DNA from: Bacteroidales bacterium
GTDB taxonomy: Bacteria; Bacteroidota; Bacteroidia; Bacteroidales; WCHB1-69
Assembly: GCA_024400635.1 (NCBI GenBank)
Contig: JAKSMI010000001.1
Span: 629,534 to 693,533, forward strand
Length of the DNA: 64,000 bases
Direction of reading: 5' to 3'
Below, piece by piece: positions 51,832-61,131 of this stretch. The position numbers and the translations under genes are program-made. The stretch's first letter is position 1. The number at the start of each line of letters is the position of its first letter. Under the pieces are notes generated by a model that did no database searches, had not been told where the DNA came from, and saw nothing but the letters and a program-made list of their open reading frames with translations.

Positions 51832-53061
51832 ATGTCTTCGTTGAAATTTTATTTTAATACTGCGAGAAAATTGCTGCACGACAAAAGCAATCAGTTTTCT
51901 CGTAATATTGTTTCCATATCCATCGCCGGTGTGGCTCTCGGCATAGTCGTAATGATTGCCGCCATTTCCATAACCACTGGCTATAAGCAGGTTATATACG
52001 AAAAAGTAGCCTCAATGGGTGCCCACATCCGAATTTCGAATTACGATCAAAATTATTCTTTTGAACCCATTCCCTTCGATAAAAACCAAACATTCGTTCA
52101 GGAAATCCAACAAATGCCGGAAATCAAATCCGTACAGCGATTCTCCACCAAGTCCGGCGTGGTGAAAACGTCCGACCAAGTGGAAGGCATTGTCCTGAAA
52201 GGCATTGACGAATCATTTGACAAAGAACATTTTCGACCCAACCTCATTGAGGGAGAACTCCTCGACCTCAGCGACACGCTACCCTCAAAAGAAATCATCA
52301 TTTCCAATACTTTAGCAAAAAAATTGCAACTAAAACTGGGCGATAAGGTCAGAACCTACTTTGTGCAAGACCCGCCAATGCAACGCAGTTTTACCATTGT
52401 CGGCATCTTCGAAACCGGCCTTCCCGAATACGACAGCAAATTTGCCCTCGTCGATTTGAAACAAGTCCAAAAACTAAATCTATGGAATGAAAATCAAATC
52501 GGCGGAATGGAAATTCTCCTCCACGATTTCGAATATGTTGAGCAAGCGCGGAACAACATCGACGCTAAAATCGGCTACCAACTCAAAGCAGAAAGCATCC
52601 AGCAAATCTTTCCCGAAATCTTCCAGTGGATTGCCCTCTTCGACACCAATGTCGTTGTCTTGCTGATCATTACTTTCTGCGTCTGCTTGGTTACCATCAT
52701 GTCGATATTTTTCATCATTGTCATTGAACAAACCTCCACGATAGGCATTTTAAAAACCTTGGGAATGAAAACGGACGCCGTTGTGAAATTGTTTTTAGCA
52801 CTTGCCGCCCGCATTCTTGTGCGTGGCCTCCTGTGGGGAAATATCATTGCCTTTGCTTTGTGTATTGCCCAAAAAGCAGGCCATTTCATCAAATTGGATG
52901 CTGCCACATATTACATCTCCTACGTTCCCATTTCCTTCAATATCCCACTTATACTTGCGGTAAATCTGGCGGTATTGATTTTGTGCATGCTGGTGCTCTC
53001 CCTTCCCGCCTACCTCGTTGCCCGCAAAAGCAGTCCCATCACGGCAATTAAGTTTGATTAA
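51832..53061 (+). CDS. LolC/LolE-type ABC transporter permease (FtsX family)
   Basis: 409 residues: a first membrane segment (SIAGVALGIVVMIAAISI), a large periplasmic MacB_PCD-like domain (about 50-255), then three membrane segments in the FtsX block (VVVLLIITFCVCLVTIMSIF, ALAARILVRGLLWGNIIAF, LILAVNLAVLILCMLVLSLP) and the ending ARKSSPITAIKFD. Such proteins release lipoproteins from the inner membrane with LolD. The ATPase is not adjacent, as is usual in this phylum. Confidence 0.85.
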   Translation: MSSLKFYFNTARKLLHDKSNQFSRNIVSISIAGVALGIVVMIAAISITTGYKQVIYEKVASMGAHIRISNYDQNYSFEPIPFDKNQTFVQEIQQMPEIKSVQRFSTKSGVVKTSDQVEGIVLKGIDESFDKEHFRPNLIEGELLDLSDTLPSKEIIISNTLAKKLQLKLGDKVRTYFVQDPPMQRSFTIVGIFETGLPEYDSKFALVDLKQVQKLNLWNENQIGGMEILLHDFEYVEQARNNIDAKIGYQLKAESIQQIFPEIFQWIALFDTNVVVLLIITFCVCLVTIMSIFFIIVIEQTSTIGILKTLGMKTDAVVKLFLALAARILVRGLLWGNIIAFALCIAQKAGHFIKLDAATYYISYVPISFNIPLILAVNLAVLILCMLVLSLPAYLVARKSSPITAIKFD

Positions 53062-53088
53062 TTCTGTGAATAGTGAAAGGGTAAAGTG

Positions 53089-53139
53089 AAAACTGAAAGG
53101 TAAAATAGTTTTCAATTCTCACTCTCAGTTTTCAGTTTT
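53089..53139 (+). terminator. Putative terminator of the LolC/E-type gene
   Basis: AAAACTGAAA pairs with TTTCAGTTTT across a 31-base loop and is followed by a T-run (up to 53143). The long loop lowers confidence. The region is also rich in short GTGAAA/CTGAAA repeats. Confidence 0.4.
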
Positions 53140-53144
53140 TTTTG

Positions 53145-53152
53145 TATCTTTG
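53145..53152 (+). promoter_or_regulatory. Putative -7 box for kdd
   Basis: TATCTTTG followed by C matches TAnnTTTG, 44 bases before the kdd ATG. Confidence 0.5.
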
Positions 53153-53196
53153 CACTTCAAAATTTAAATATCAATAACGAAAAAAATAATAGAATT

Positions 53197-54270
53197 ATGC
53201 AGAAAAAAGGTAACAAATTTGGTACGCACCGCGTAATTGAACCTAAGGGAGTTCTTCCCCAACCCGCCCAGAAGATTGACAACAACATGGACGAAATTTA
53301 CGACAATGAGATTTTGATTGATGTTCAAACCTTGAACATTGACTCAGCTTCTTTTACCGATATTCACAACTATGCCAAGCAGCAAGCTGGTGAAGGCGCT
53401 TCCCAAGAAAAAATCATGGAAGAGATCAAGAAGGAAATGTTGTTGAATGTTGAATTGCAAGGAAAACACCGCAATCGTCGTACCGGCTCTGGCGGTATGC
53501 TTCTCGGCAAGGTTGAAAAAATCGGTGATGCTTTGAAGGGCAAAATCGATTTGAAAGAAGGCGACCGTATTGCTACCCTCGTTTCTTTGTCACTGACTCC
53601 TCTTCGCATTGACGAAATCCTTGAAATCCGTCCCGAAATTGACCAAGTTGACATCAAGGGTAAGGCTATTTTGTTCGAAAGCGGTATTTATGCCAAGATT
53701 CCTACCGATATGCCCGAAAAATTGGCTCTTTCAGCATTGGACGTTGCCGGTGCTCCCGCGCAGACTGCCAAATTGTGCCAATACGGCCAAACCGTTGTCA
53801 TCCTCGGTGCTGGTGGCAAGAGCGGTATGCTCTGCTGCTACGAAGCCAAAAAGCGCGTTGGCGTAACGGGTAAGGTTATCGGTATTGCCAATAGTCCAAA
53901 ATCAACCCAACGTATCAAGGAACTCGGTTTCTGCGACATCGTTGAAAGCGCAGCCGGCATGACTCCCGTTCAGGTTTACGAACTCGTTGAAAGACTGACC
54001 AATGGACACATGGCCGATGTTACCATCAACTGCGTTAACGTTCCAGACCAAGAAATGACTGCCATCCTCTGTACGAAAGACGACGGTATCGTTTATTTCT
54101 TCTCTATGGCCACCAGCTTCACCAAGGCCTCTCTCGGTGCAGAAGGTATCGGCGCTGACGTAAATATGATTATGGGTAACGGTTATACCAAAGGCCATGC
54201 GGAATTCACTTTACAAGAACTCCGCGAAAGCCCAGAATTGAGAAAAATCTTTGAAGAACTTTACGCATAA
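53197..54270 (+). CDS. kdd: L-erythro-3,5-diaminohexanoate dehydrogenase
   Basis: NAD(P)-dependent oxidative deamination of 3,5-diaminohexanoate to 5-amino-3-oxohexanoate in anaerobic lysine fermentation. 357 residues. The N-terminus KGNKFGTHRVIEPKGVLPQP, the block ILIDVQTLNIDSASFTDI and the Rossmann stretch VVILGAGGKSGMLCCYEAKK match Kdd as I remember it. The other lysine-fermentation genes (kamA, kamDE, kce, kal) are not in the window, so this copy is isolated. It has its own promoter-like box and terminator. Confidence 0.85.
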   Translation: MQKKGNKFGTHRVIEPKGVLPQPAQKIDNNMDEIYDNEILIDVQTLNIDSASFTDIHNYAKQQAGEGASQEKIMEEIKKEMLLNVELQGKHRNRRTGSGGMLLGKVEKIGDALKGKIDLKEGDRIATLVSLSLTPLRIDEILEIRPEIDQVDIKGKAILFESGIYAKIPTDMPEKLALSALDVAGAPAQTAKLCQYGQTVVILGAGGKSGMLCCYEAKKRVGVTGKVIGIANSPKSTQRIKELGFCDIVESAAGMTPVQVYELVERLTNGHMADVTINCVNVPDQEMTAILCTKDDGIVYFFSMATSFTKASLGAEGIGADVNMIMGNGYTKGHAEFTLQELRESPELRKIFEELYA

Positions 54271-54291
54271 GCTGAAGTTTCTTTATTCAAT

Positions 54292-54323
54292 AAAAAACGC
54301 AGTCTTCGGGCTGCGTTTTTTTG
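54292..54323 (+). terminator. Rho-independent terminator of kdd
   Basis: An 11-bp stem AAAAAACGCAG / CTGCGTTTTTT with loop TCTTCGGG runs into further T. It is a strong, classical terminator. Confidence 0.9.
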
Positions 54324-54456
54324 TTTTGCCTGAAAATCAGTGGTAATTTGTTGCTCTTGTGACTGAGTAGATGACTTCTGAATTGTATTATTGAATTTTT
54401 TTTACTATCACAACTGCAAAGACTGAAAATGACACCATCGGAAAGAAAAAAAAGAT

Positions 54457-54464
54457 TATTTTTG
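54457..54464 (+). promoter_or_regulatory. Putative -7 box for the amino-acid ABC operon
   Basis: TATTTTTG followed by C matches TAnnTTTG, about 107 bases before the ATG at 54571. The rest of 54324-54570 shows no gene. Confidence 0.45.
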
Positions 54465-54570
54465 CAACATAAAAAAATCTGACATCCTTTATCTATAGTT
54501 ACCTAAATTTAAAAATCATCATTATCATAAAACGCACAAAAATAGTCAATTACAATCAAGAAAAACAAAG

Positions 54571-56082
54571 ATGAATATATTTGTATCGTTTCTTAAGAAA
54601 AATCAATTCTTTTTATTCTTCATTAGCATACTGCTGCTTAGTACATTTCTTCTAAATGGGTGCAAAAACGACCAAAAAACTCACATTCCTAAAAGTCTCA
54701 ATGAACTTGGAAACAGCAAAGTGGCGGTTGTGTTAGGCACCATTCAAGATATTTACATGACCGAACAGTATCCGGATTGCGAAATGATCCGTTTGAACAG
54801 TCTTCCTGAATGTCTGGCAGCCGTAGAAAAAGGAATTGCCGACTATACCGTTTTGGACAGTATCGCCATTCTGGGTGCCGGCATTGAAAAACGTGGAATG
54901 CAGGTAGATTTCTGCCTTAATGACTATACGTCCATTGCGAGTGCCTTTCGTTTCGAGGATGACAATCTATGCCAACAATACAACGAATTTCTCGCTGAGA
55001 TCCACCAAAACGGCACTGTCAACGAAATGAAGGAAAGATGGTTGTCGGACAATGCGTTAAACACTTCTATGCCACCCATTGACCGTTCCACTTCCGGAAC
55101 GCCGATTCTTGTGGGAACGATAAATTTCAACTTTCCATTTTCGTTCATCAAAGACGGCCAATTGGCAGGATACGAAATGGAAATGATGTACCGTTTCGGT
55201 ACCTATATCGGACGCCCCGTAGAGATATCCGCCTACGAATTTTCTTCGATATTGATGGCACTAAATTCTGGGAAAATCGATATAGTGACCTGTTTCTTAT
55301 GCCAAACGGAAGAACGTGCCAAAACCGTACTTTTTTCCGATCCGTACTACCAATGCCAAAGCATTTGCGTAGGGCGTTCCGCCAACAGCAACGCTTATAG
55401 CGACAATAATTTTTGGGATGAAACCAAAGAAGTATTTAAGAATGACCTTTTAGTTGAAAAACGGTGGAAGTTACTATTGGACGGGTTATGGGAAACTGTA
55501 TTCATCTCCTTTTTCTCGATAATTATCGGGACCATTTTGGGCTGCCTTATTTGTGCATTGCGTATGAGTCGTCGGAAATTATGGCGCGGCATCACCATTG
55601 GGTATACTAAAATCATGCATGGCATGCCGATTTTGGTTTTTCTAATGATAATGTTCTACATTGTGTTCGCACCCACCCAAGTTACCGCTACCTGGGTAGC
55701 GATTATTGCTTTCGCAATGAACTTTGGAGCCTTCGTCAGCGAAATGTTTCTCTCTGGAATCCAGAGCGTTGACCATGGGCAGGTGGAAGCTGGACGCGCT
55801 TTGGGTTTCAGCAAACGAAGTACCTTTGTCAACTTTGTTTTACCGCAAGCTCTACACCGCATTTTCCCAGTCTATAAAGGTGAAGCTATTTCCCTTATTA
55901 AAAACACATCTATCGTGGGATATATCGCCATACAAGACATTACCAACGCCAGCGACATCATCCGTTCACGTACCTTTGACGCCTTTTTTCCTCTAATCAT
56001 CATTACTATCATATACTTCATCCTCGCCTGGATTCTCGGTGCCGTTTTGGATTACATCAATAAAAAAACCACCCACGCCTAA
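54571..56082 (+). CDS. Fused solute-binding protein + permease of a polar amino-acid ABC importer
   Basis: 503 residues. N-terminal membrane segment and lipobox-like LNGC (Cys31), then two SBP_bac_3 segments and a HisM/GlnP-type permease. Residues 40-158 (SLNELGNSKVAVVLGT; FNEFLAEIHQNG-like end, MKERW) look like the second lobe of such a binding protein. Residues 178-268 (VGTINFNFPFSFIKDGQLAG, LNSGKIDIVT, VLFSDPYY) look like the first lobe, so the order is reversed. The permease (about 300-495) has the EAA loop EAGRALGFSKRSTFVNFVLP. It is followed after 49 bases by its ATPase, so one operon encodes the whole importer. Confidence 0.85.
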   Translation: MNIFVSFLKKNQFFLFFISILLLSTFLLNGCKNDQKTHIPKSLNELGNSKVAVVLGTIQDIYMTEQYPDCEMIRLNSLPECLAAVEKGIADYTVLDSIAILGAGIEKRGMQVDFCLNDYTSIASAFRFEDDNLCQQYNEFLAEIHQNGTVNEMKERWLSDNALNTSMPPIDRSTSGTPILVGTINFNFPFSFIKDGQLAGYEMEMMYRFGTYIGRPVEISAYEFSSILMALNSGKIDIVTCFLCQTEERAKTVLFSDPYYQCQSICVGRSANSNAYSDNNFWDETKEVFKNDLLVEKRWKLLLDGLWETVFISFFSIIIGTILGCLICALRMSRRKLWRGITIGYTKIMHGMPILVFLMIMFYIVFAPTQVTATWVAIIAFAMNFGAFVSEMFLSGIQSVDHGQVEAGRALGFSKRSTFVNFVLPQALHRIFPVYKGEAISLIKNTSIVGYIAIQDITNASDIIRSRTFDAFFPLIIITIIYFILAWILGAVLDYINKKTTHA

Positions 56083-56131
56083 CGTATATACTTTTTTGAC
56101 ATTTTTTTTAGAAAAATAGCATATAAACATT

Positions 56132-57232
56132 ATGATAACGGTAAAACACCTTTCCAAAACCTTTTACAATACAGCAATTCCCTTTACCGTATTGCGCGAT
56201 GTGAATTGCGAAATCAAAAAGGGCGAAATCATCAGCATCATCGGGCCTTCTGGAACAGGAAAAAGTACATTCCTTCGCTGCATCAATCTATTAGAACAAC
56301 CGACAAGCGGCGAAATTTTCGTCAACGGCATCAATATTATGGATAAAAAAACCGACTTGAACGCCATCCGCCAAAAGATGGGCATGGTTTTCCAGAATTT
56401 CAACCTTTTCTCCCACTTATCCATTTTGCATAATGTGACAATAGGACCCATCAAATTGCTGAAAATGCCGAAAGAAGATGCGGAAAAACAGGCAATGGAT
56501 CTTTTACGTATGGTCGGCTTGGCAGAGAAGGCCAATTCGATGCCCAGTGAATTATCAGGTGGACAGAAACAGCGTGTTGCCATTGCACGCTGCCTATCGA
56601 TGAAGCCGGATGTCATTTTGTTTGACGAACCCACCTCCGCCCTTGACCCAACGATGGTGAGCGAAGTATTGAGCGTTATCCGGCAATTGGCAAAACAAGG
56701 CATGACCATGTTGATTGTGACACACGAAATGAAATTCGCCTACGATGTCAGCACACGCGTCTTCTTTATGAATGAAGGCATCATTTATGAAGAAGGAACA
56801 CCGGAAGAGATTTTTGAGCATCCGCAAAAGCCTCTAACCCAGGCATTCATCAATCGTATTCGCACATTGGAATACGAAATTAAAAATTCAGATTTCGACT
56901 TACACCACATGAATGCCGAAATCGAACAATTCTGCCAAAAATACGCTTTAGGAAATGACATCTACAACCGAATCCTGCACCTAGTAGAAGAAATCCCATC
57001 CATTATGATGCAAGACCCCGGAGCTATTCATCTGAAGTTAGATTATTCAGAAAAAAATTATAACATCTATGTTGAATTTGAACAAGATGGATGTACAAAT
57101 CTGATATTGGATAATCCTGATACTGATGAAGTTGCCTTATCCATCATTCGAGGTTGTTGCGAAAGCATCGATGAAAATATAGTCGGAAACTCGCGTAAAA
57201 TCAAGGCGAAGGTTAAGAGTAACAAATCCTAA
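56132..57232 (+). CDS. Amino-acid ABC importer ATPase with RsbW-like C-terminal domain
   Basis: 366 residues. Residues 1-242 are a GlnQ/HisP-type ATPase: Walker [10 protein letters not shown] (38-46), signature LSGGQKQR, Walker [14 protein letters not shown], switch His in VTHEMKF. Family members end near 245. Here ~120 more residues follow ([59 protein letters not shown]) whose pattern resembles the GHKL fold of anti-sigma kinases such as RsbW. The tail could regulate transport or bind a partner (inference). Confidence 0.85.
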   Translation: MITVKHLSKTFYNTAIPFTVLRDVNCEIKKGEIISIIGPSGTGKSTFLRCINLLEQPTSGEIFVNGINIMDKKTDLNAIRQKMGMVFQNFNLFSHLSILHNVTIGPIKLLKMPKEDAEKQAMDLLRMVGLAEKANSMPSELSGGQKQRVAIARCLSMKPDVILFDEPTSALDPTMVSEVLSVIRQLAKQGMTMLIVTHEMKFAYDVSTRVFFMNEGIIYEEGTPEEIFEHPQKPLTQAFINRIRTLEYEIKNSDFDLHHMNAEIEQFCQKYALGNDIYNRILHLVEEIPSIMMQDPGAIHLKLDYSEKNYNIYVEFEQDGCTNLILDNPDTDEVALSIIRGCCESIDENIVGNSRKIKAKVKSNKS

Positions 57233-57244
57233 AACAAATTCTTC

Positions 57245-57739
57245 TTACTGCCTATCATACTTCATTACTTCCTCAGAGAAGAAATCAAGTTTTACCCCGG
57301 CCATCTTAAACATCTCTTCCGACTCGGCACCTGCATGGTATTTTTTTTCGCAGACCACTCGTTCTATGCCACAGTTGATGATGAGCATGGCGCAAACACG
57401 ACACGGCGTCATGCGGCAATACAAAGTGGCACCCTGCAAAGAAATTCCCAACTTGGCGGCCTGGCAGATGGCGTTCTGCTCCGCATGGACGGTGCGAACA
57501 CAATGCTCGGTAATGCTGCCGTCTTCATGAACCGTCCGCTTGAACTGATGACCAACCTCATCACAATGGGGCAAGCCCTTCGGCGAACCAACATATCCTG
57601 TAACCAAAATCTGTCGGTCACGCACAATAACACAACCGCTGCGACCACGGTCACAAGTGGCTCGCTTGCTTACCGTATTGGCAATTTCCATGAAATATTC
57701 ATCCCAACTCGGACGCTGGTACTTTTGCTCATTTTCCAT
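57245..57739 (-). CDS. dCMP/cytidine deaminase-family protein
   Basis: 164-residue zinc deaminase of the dCMP deaminase/ComEB group. The zinc site is visible as HAEQNAI (His ligand, catalytic Glu) and PCRVC (two Cys ligands), with the N-terminal RPSWDEYFMEIANTVSKRA and RSGCVIVRDRQILVTGYVGS. It turns dCMP into dUMP for thymidylate synthesis if the family assignment holds. It shares an operon with the small P-loop kinase, 35 bases downstream of it. Confidence 0.87.
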   Translation of the reverse strand: MENEQKYQRPSWDEYFMEIANTVSKRATCDRGRSGCVIVRDRQILVTGYVGSPKGLPHCDEVGHQFKRTVHEDGSITEHCVRTVHAEQNAICQAAKLGISLQGATLYCRMTPCRVCAMLIINCGIERVVCEKKYHAGAESEEMFKMAGVKLDFFSEEVMKYDRQ

Positions 57740-57774
57740 AATATGTTATTGGTTTTAATATAATCTATTGATTA

Positions 57775-58332
57775 TTAGATATTTATATTTTTTATAATAA
57801 TAGAAACCTGATGATACAGATCTTCAAAATCACCATTGTTCCGCAAAGTATAGTCAGCCATTGAAATGCATTTTGAAAGATTCTGCTTGCTGGGGTCTTC
57901 GGAAGTCATTTCACGGCGTTCGTTTTCAAGGAAAGTTTCAAAACTAACATGATCGGTTTCAGAATTTCTTGCAACGATGCGTTCATAACGAATTTTCGGA
58001 TCGGCATCCACTGCCAGAAGAACAAAATCGCCTTTTTGACGCAATGATGTAATTTCGCCGGCGGCTCTGATACTTTCAATGATGGCATTCTTTCCTGATG
58101 CCTGCGCCTGCTTATACAACTCATCAATGATGAATGATGGGGAATGGGTGGCTCGCAAGTCATTGGCAACTTCAACAAAAGTGTCGCGATTGATGGGCTT
58201 GCCACGGCGCTGTGCTTCTTCAATGAGATATTGCCGCACGGAAAAATGTTGGAATCCGCATTTTTGCGTTAGAAAATCCACGATTGTACCTTTCCCGGCA
58301 CCCAAAGTCCCTGTTATACCTATGATGACCAT
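57775..58332 (-). CDS. Small P-loop (deoxy)nucleotide/CoA kinase-like protein
   Basis: 185 residues from the Met at 58332, which puts the Walker A GTLGAGKGT near the N-terminus as in its family. Other blocks: FSVRQYLIEEAQRRGKPINR, AIIESIRAAGEI, LLAVDADPKIRYERIVARN and a lid-like SFETFLENERREM. It resembles dephospho-CoA kinase and adenylate/dNMP kinases but matches none exactly. Being first in an operon with a dCMP deaminase suggests deoxynucleotide metabolism (inference). Confidence 0.75.
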   Translation of the reverse strand: MVIIGITGTLGAGKGTIVDFLTQKCGFQHFSVRQYLIEEAQRRGKPINRDTFVEVANDLRATHSPSFIIDELYKQAQASGKNAIIESIRAAGEITSLRQKGDFVLLAVDADPKIRYERIVARNSETDHVSFETFLENERREMTSEDPSKQNLSKCISMADYTLRNNGDFEDLYHQVSIIIKNINI

Positions 58333-58412
58333 ATTTCTTTTTTTAGTTAAAAAACAGATTGCAAACTTACAAAAAAAATCAAGCATTTTTCAAATACCAG
58401 TACGTGACAAGC

Positions 58413-58430
58413 TAATTTTGTGTAATTTTG
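58413..58430 (+). promoter_or_regulatory. Two close -7-like boxes upstream of the TPR/sigma operon
   Basis: TAATTTTG occurs twice, at 58413-58420 and 58423-58430, both matching TAnnTTTG, 19-29 bases before the ATG at 58449. Only one can be at the right distance for a leader; the pair is notable. Confidence 0.45.
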
Positions 58431-58448
58431 TCTTTTATAAATTCAAAA

Positions 58449-60545
58449 ATGAGAAATTTATTCATCACCTTGGGTTTTTGCTTCTTTTTCACGCTGTCCT
58501 TATGGAGTCAGGTCACGCAAAAAGGAATCGTTAAAGAGTATAACACGAATGGAAAAACACTGTCGGGTGTGGGCATTTCCATTCCAAGTGCAAACGATTA
58601 TCAGCCGACTATGTCCAACAGCGATGGCAGTTTTCAACTATATTTCAGTCACCATAAAGCCGGTGATTTGATTTATAACATTCGAATTATCAAAGACGAT
58701 TATGAAATTGTAAACATCCATGATTTCAAAAATGGTTGGAAATTAAGTCCGAACGACACTTTAACCATTATTGTCGCACATCGAAATGTCATTGCGGACA
58801 GGCGTTCTCACTATTACAACATCATGGACCGATATACCGAGAAAGAATACAAGAAAAAAATTGCTTCCCTCAACGAAGAACTATCCCAGCAAAAAATCAA
58901 TGTGGAAGAATATCGTCAAAAGGTCATTGATGCGGAAAAGGAACTTAAAAAAGCATACGATAAAATTGATGAGTATGCAGATATGTTTGCTCGTATCAAC
59001 ACGGAAACTTTTGACAGTATCAGCCATCTTGCGCTCGACTATCTTCAAGATGGTAAAGTCAACTTGGCCATCCAACTCTATGAAAATCAGAATTTAGTTG
59101 AACAATTGAATAAAAAAGTCGCCATACGCGACCAAGCTGAAGAATCCATTCAACAGATTATTCCCAAACTGCAGGAAGAAATGGCCTTCCGCCAGATTGC
59201 CGGTGGTAAAAACAACATTGAACGGGTGGATTTAATTCATAACAGCATTGTTTCCGCCAATCCCGACAATTTTGAATTCCAAAAAGATTATTTTTTCTTT
59301 CTCGTTGACCAGAATAAATTGGACAAAGCGAAATCCGTTGGTACAAGAGCCTATTCCTTAGCCCATAACCCCGTGGAAAAATCCGTTACGCTAAGTCAAT
59401 TGGGACTGATTCAATACCGACAAGGCCACTATGACGACGCAAAACAATATTTGCAGGAAGCCCTTGCCGAAAATAATAAATTGAAAAATGACAATTCCGA
59501 AATATTCTTGGTACAACAATCTCAAAATCTTAATATTTTAGCTACTATTTATATTGATGAACAAAATTTTACCAAGGCGGAAGAATGCCTCAAGGAATGT
59601 GCGGAATATGGTCGGCAATTGTTAAAATATGACAGCAGCTATCTTGAAAAATATTCATCTACACTGAGCAATATCTCCGAACTCTACAGAAGTATTGGTG
59701 AAGTCAATCAAGATCGTACAACCTTGGGACAGGCGTTGGAATATAACCAGGCAAGCCTTGATTTGCTCCAATTTATTTCCGACACCGATAAGGTTGACAA
59801 ACCGTTGTACGCTGCCGCCAGATACAACAACAGAGGGTCTATCTTTTTAGAATTAAATCAAAATGATTCAGCTTTATATTATATAGGAAAGTCCGATTCA
59901 CTGTGGAATATCTATTATCCGACAAATATGAACAAATACACCACATATCGGTGTCATTCTCTGAACAATCTTGCCATTGTCTATTCCCGTCTCCAACAAT
60001 ATGAAAAAGCTCATCAGGCATTTGACAAGGTCCTGGCCATCTGTGATTCTTCAAACTCACCAATGTTGCTTAGAGAGACCTACGTTGCCACGCTTACCAG
60101 TAAAGGTGTACTGCTGCGGCGAGAAAAAAAATATAAGGAAGCCATCAACATTTACCTTCACGCTTTGGCACTGCAAATGGAAATATCCAAAGATAAAAAA
60201 GAAAAATACTCGCAAAAACAATCCTATTTATATGAAAACTTAGCCACGGCATCTTTCTTTTCAAAAGATTACCAGACAGCCATCTCCTACTTCCAAGCAT
60301 CCCGAAATCATGTTCAGGGACTTCAAAAGGAAAAACATAAAAGTTTTGAAACGGAAGTTGCCAAATATACCTACTATATTGCTTACTGCTATTATAACCT
60401 TAACGATGCCAAACATGGGATTCCCGAATACAAAAAAGCCCGTAAAATGTATTTGAAATTTAATAAAACAACCCCGGGAAAATATGCTCCCGCTTTGGCC
60501 GACATTGACAAAGAAATGAAGGAACTGAAAAATCACAAAAAATAA
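58449..60545 (+). CDS. Exported TPR protein of a sigma-factor operon
   Basis: 698 residues from the Met at 58449, which opens a clean signal peptide (cut after LSLWSQ). A carboxypeptidase-regulatory-like beta domain follows (about 25-115: SGVGISIPSANDYQPTMSNS, DGSFQLYFS), then a coiled coil (KKKIASLNEELSQQKINVEE) and at least eight TPR hairpins (GLIQYRQGHYDDAKQYLQEA, NLAIVYSRLQQYEKAHQAFD). It resembles the periplasmic TPR half of Bacteroidota sensors. It ends one base before the ECF sigma gene, so it probably senses or scaffolds for that system. Confidence 0.82.
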   Translation: MRNLFITLGFCFFFTLSLWSQVTQKGIVKEYNTNGKTLSGVGISIPSANDYQPTMSNSDGSFQLYFSHHKAGDLIYNIRIIKDDYEIVNIHDFKNGWKLSPNDTLTIIVAHRNVIADRRSHYYNIMDRYTEKEYKKKIASLNEELSQQKINVEEYRQKVIDAEKELKKAYDKIDEYADMFARINTETFDSISHLALDYLQDGKVNLAIQLYENQNLVEQLNKKVAIRDQAEESIQQIIPKLQEEMAFRQIAGGKNNIERVDLIHNSIVSANPDNFEFQKDYFFFLVDQNKLDKAKSVGTRAYSLAHNPVEKSVTLSQLGLIQYRQGHYDDAKQYLQEALAENNKLKNDNSEIFLVQQSQNLNILATIYIDEQNFTKAEECLKECAEYGRQLLKYDSSYLEKYSSTLSNISELYRSIGEVNQDRTTLGQALEYNQASLDLLQFISDTDKVDKPLYAAARYNNRGSIFLELNQNDSALYYIGKSDSLWNIYYPTNMNKYTTYRCHSLNNLAIVYSRLQQYEKAHQAFDKVLAICDSSNSPMLLRETYVATLTSKGVLLRREKKYKEAINIYLHALALQMEISKDKKEKYSQKQSYLYENLATASFFSKDYQTAISYFQASRNHVQGLQKEKHKSFETEVAKYTYYIAYCYYNLNDAKHGIPEYKKARKMYLKFNKTTPGKYAPALADIDKEMKELKNHKK

Positions 60546-60546
60546 A

Positions 60547-61131
60547 ATGATAGACAACAACACGTTACAGTATTTATCGCAGCTCCCCGACCAGGAGCTC
60601 GTCGCGCGTGTTGTTGGGCAGGATGAAACTGCCATCGAATACTTCTTTTATCACAAGTTTTTTCCCATTTTTGAAAGAATTGTCAGGCATTCTCTTCATA
60701 ATCAACTTGAAACCAATGAATTAATCAATGAATTCTATATTTATCTTCAAGCAGACAATTGGTCAAAGCTGAAGACTTTTGAATGGAAATCCTCCCTTTC
60801 AACTTGGTTGACAGTCGTTGCTTCTCGTTTTTTTGTTAAAAAGAAGCAAGAATTGACTAAATTTGATAATGAAAAGGTTCTAAATATTGATGACTTCACC
60901 AATGTCCTCAAATTAGAATCTACCTTACCTATTACCCATTCCGACTTATATGATGCCATTCATAAATTGCGCAACCCCAAACACAGATGGGTTCTGTTAT
61001 CAGAGCTATTGGGCTATAAACCCGAGGAAATGGCCCGGGAAATGAATACTACTGTCATTAACATTTATAATTACAAAAAAAGAGCAAAAATCGAATTGGT
61101 AGAACTGCTAAATGAGAAAAAAGATGTCTAA
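60547..61131 (+). CDS. ECF-type RNA polymerase sigma factor
   Basis: 194 residues. Region 2 is visible around ETAIEYFFYHKFFPIFERIV and ELINEFYIYLQADNWSKLKT, then FEWKSSLSTWLTVVASRFF. Region 4 reads HRWVLLSELLGYKPEEMARE then MNTTVINIYNYKKRAKIELV, the helix-turn-helix. It is coupled downstream by a 20-base overlap with a membrane protein that looks like its anti-sigma factor. Confidence 0.85.
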   Translation: MIDNNTLQYLSQLPDQELVARVVGQDETAIEYFFYHKFFPIFERIVRHSLHNQLETNELINEFYIYLQADNWSKLKTFEWKSSLSTWLTVVASRFFVKKKQELTKFDNEKVLNIDDFTNVLKLESTLPITHSDLYDAIHKLRNPKHRWVLLSELLGYKPEEMAREMNTTVINIYNYKKRAKIELVELLNEKKDV

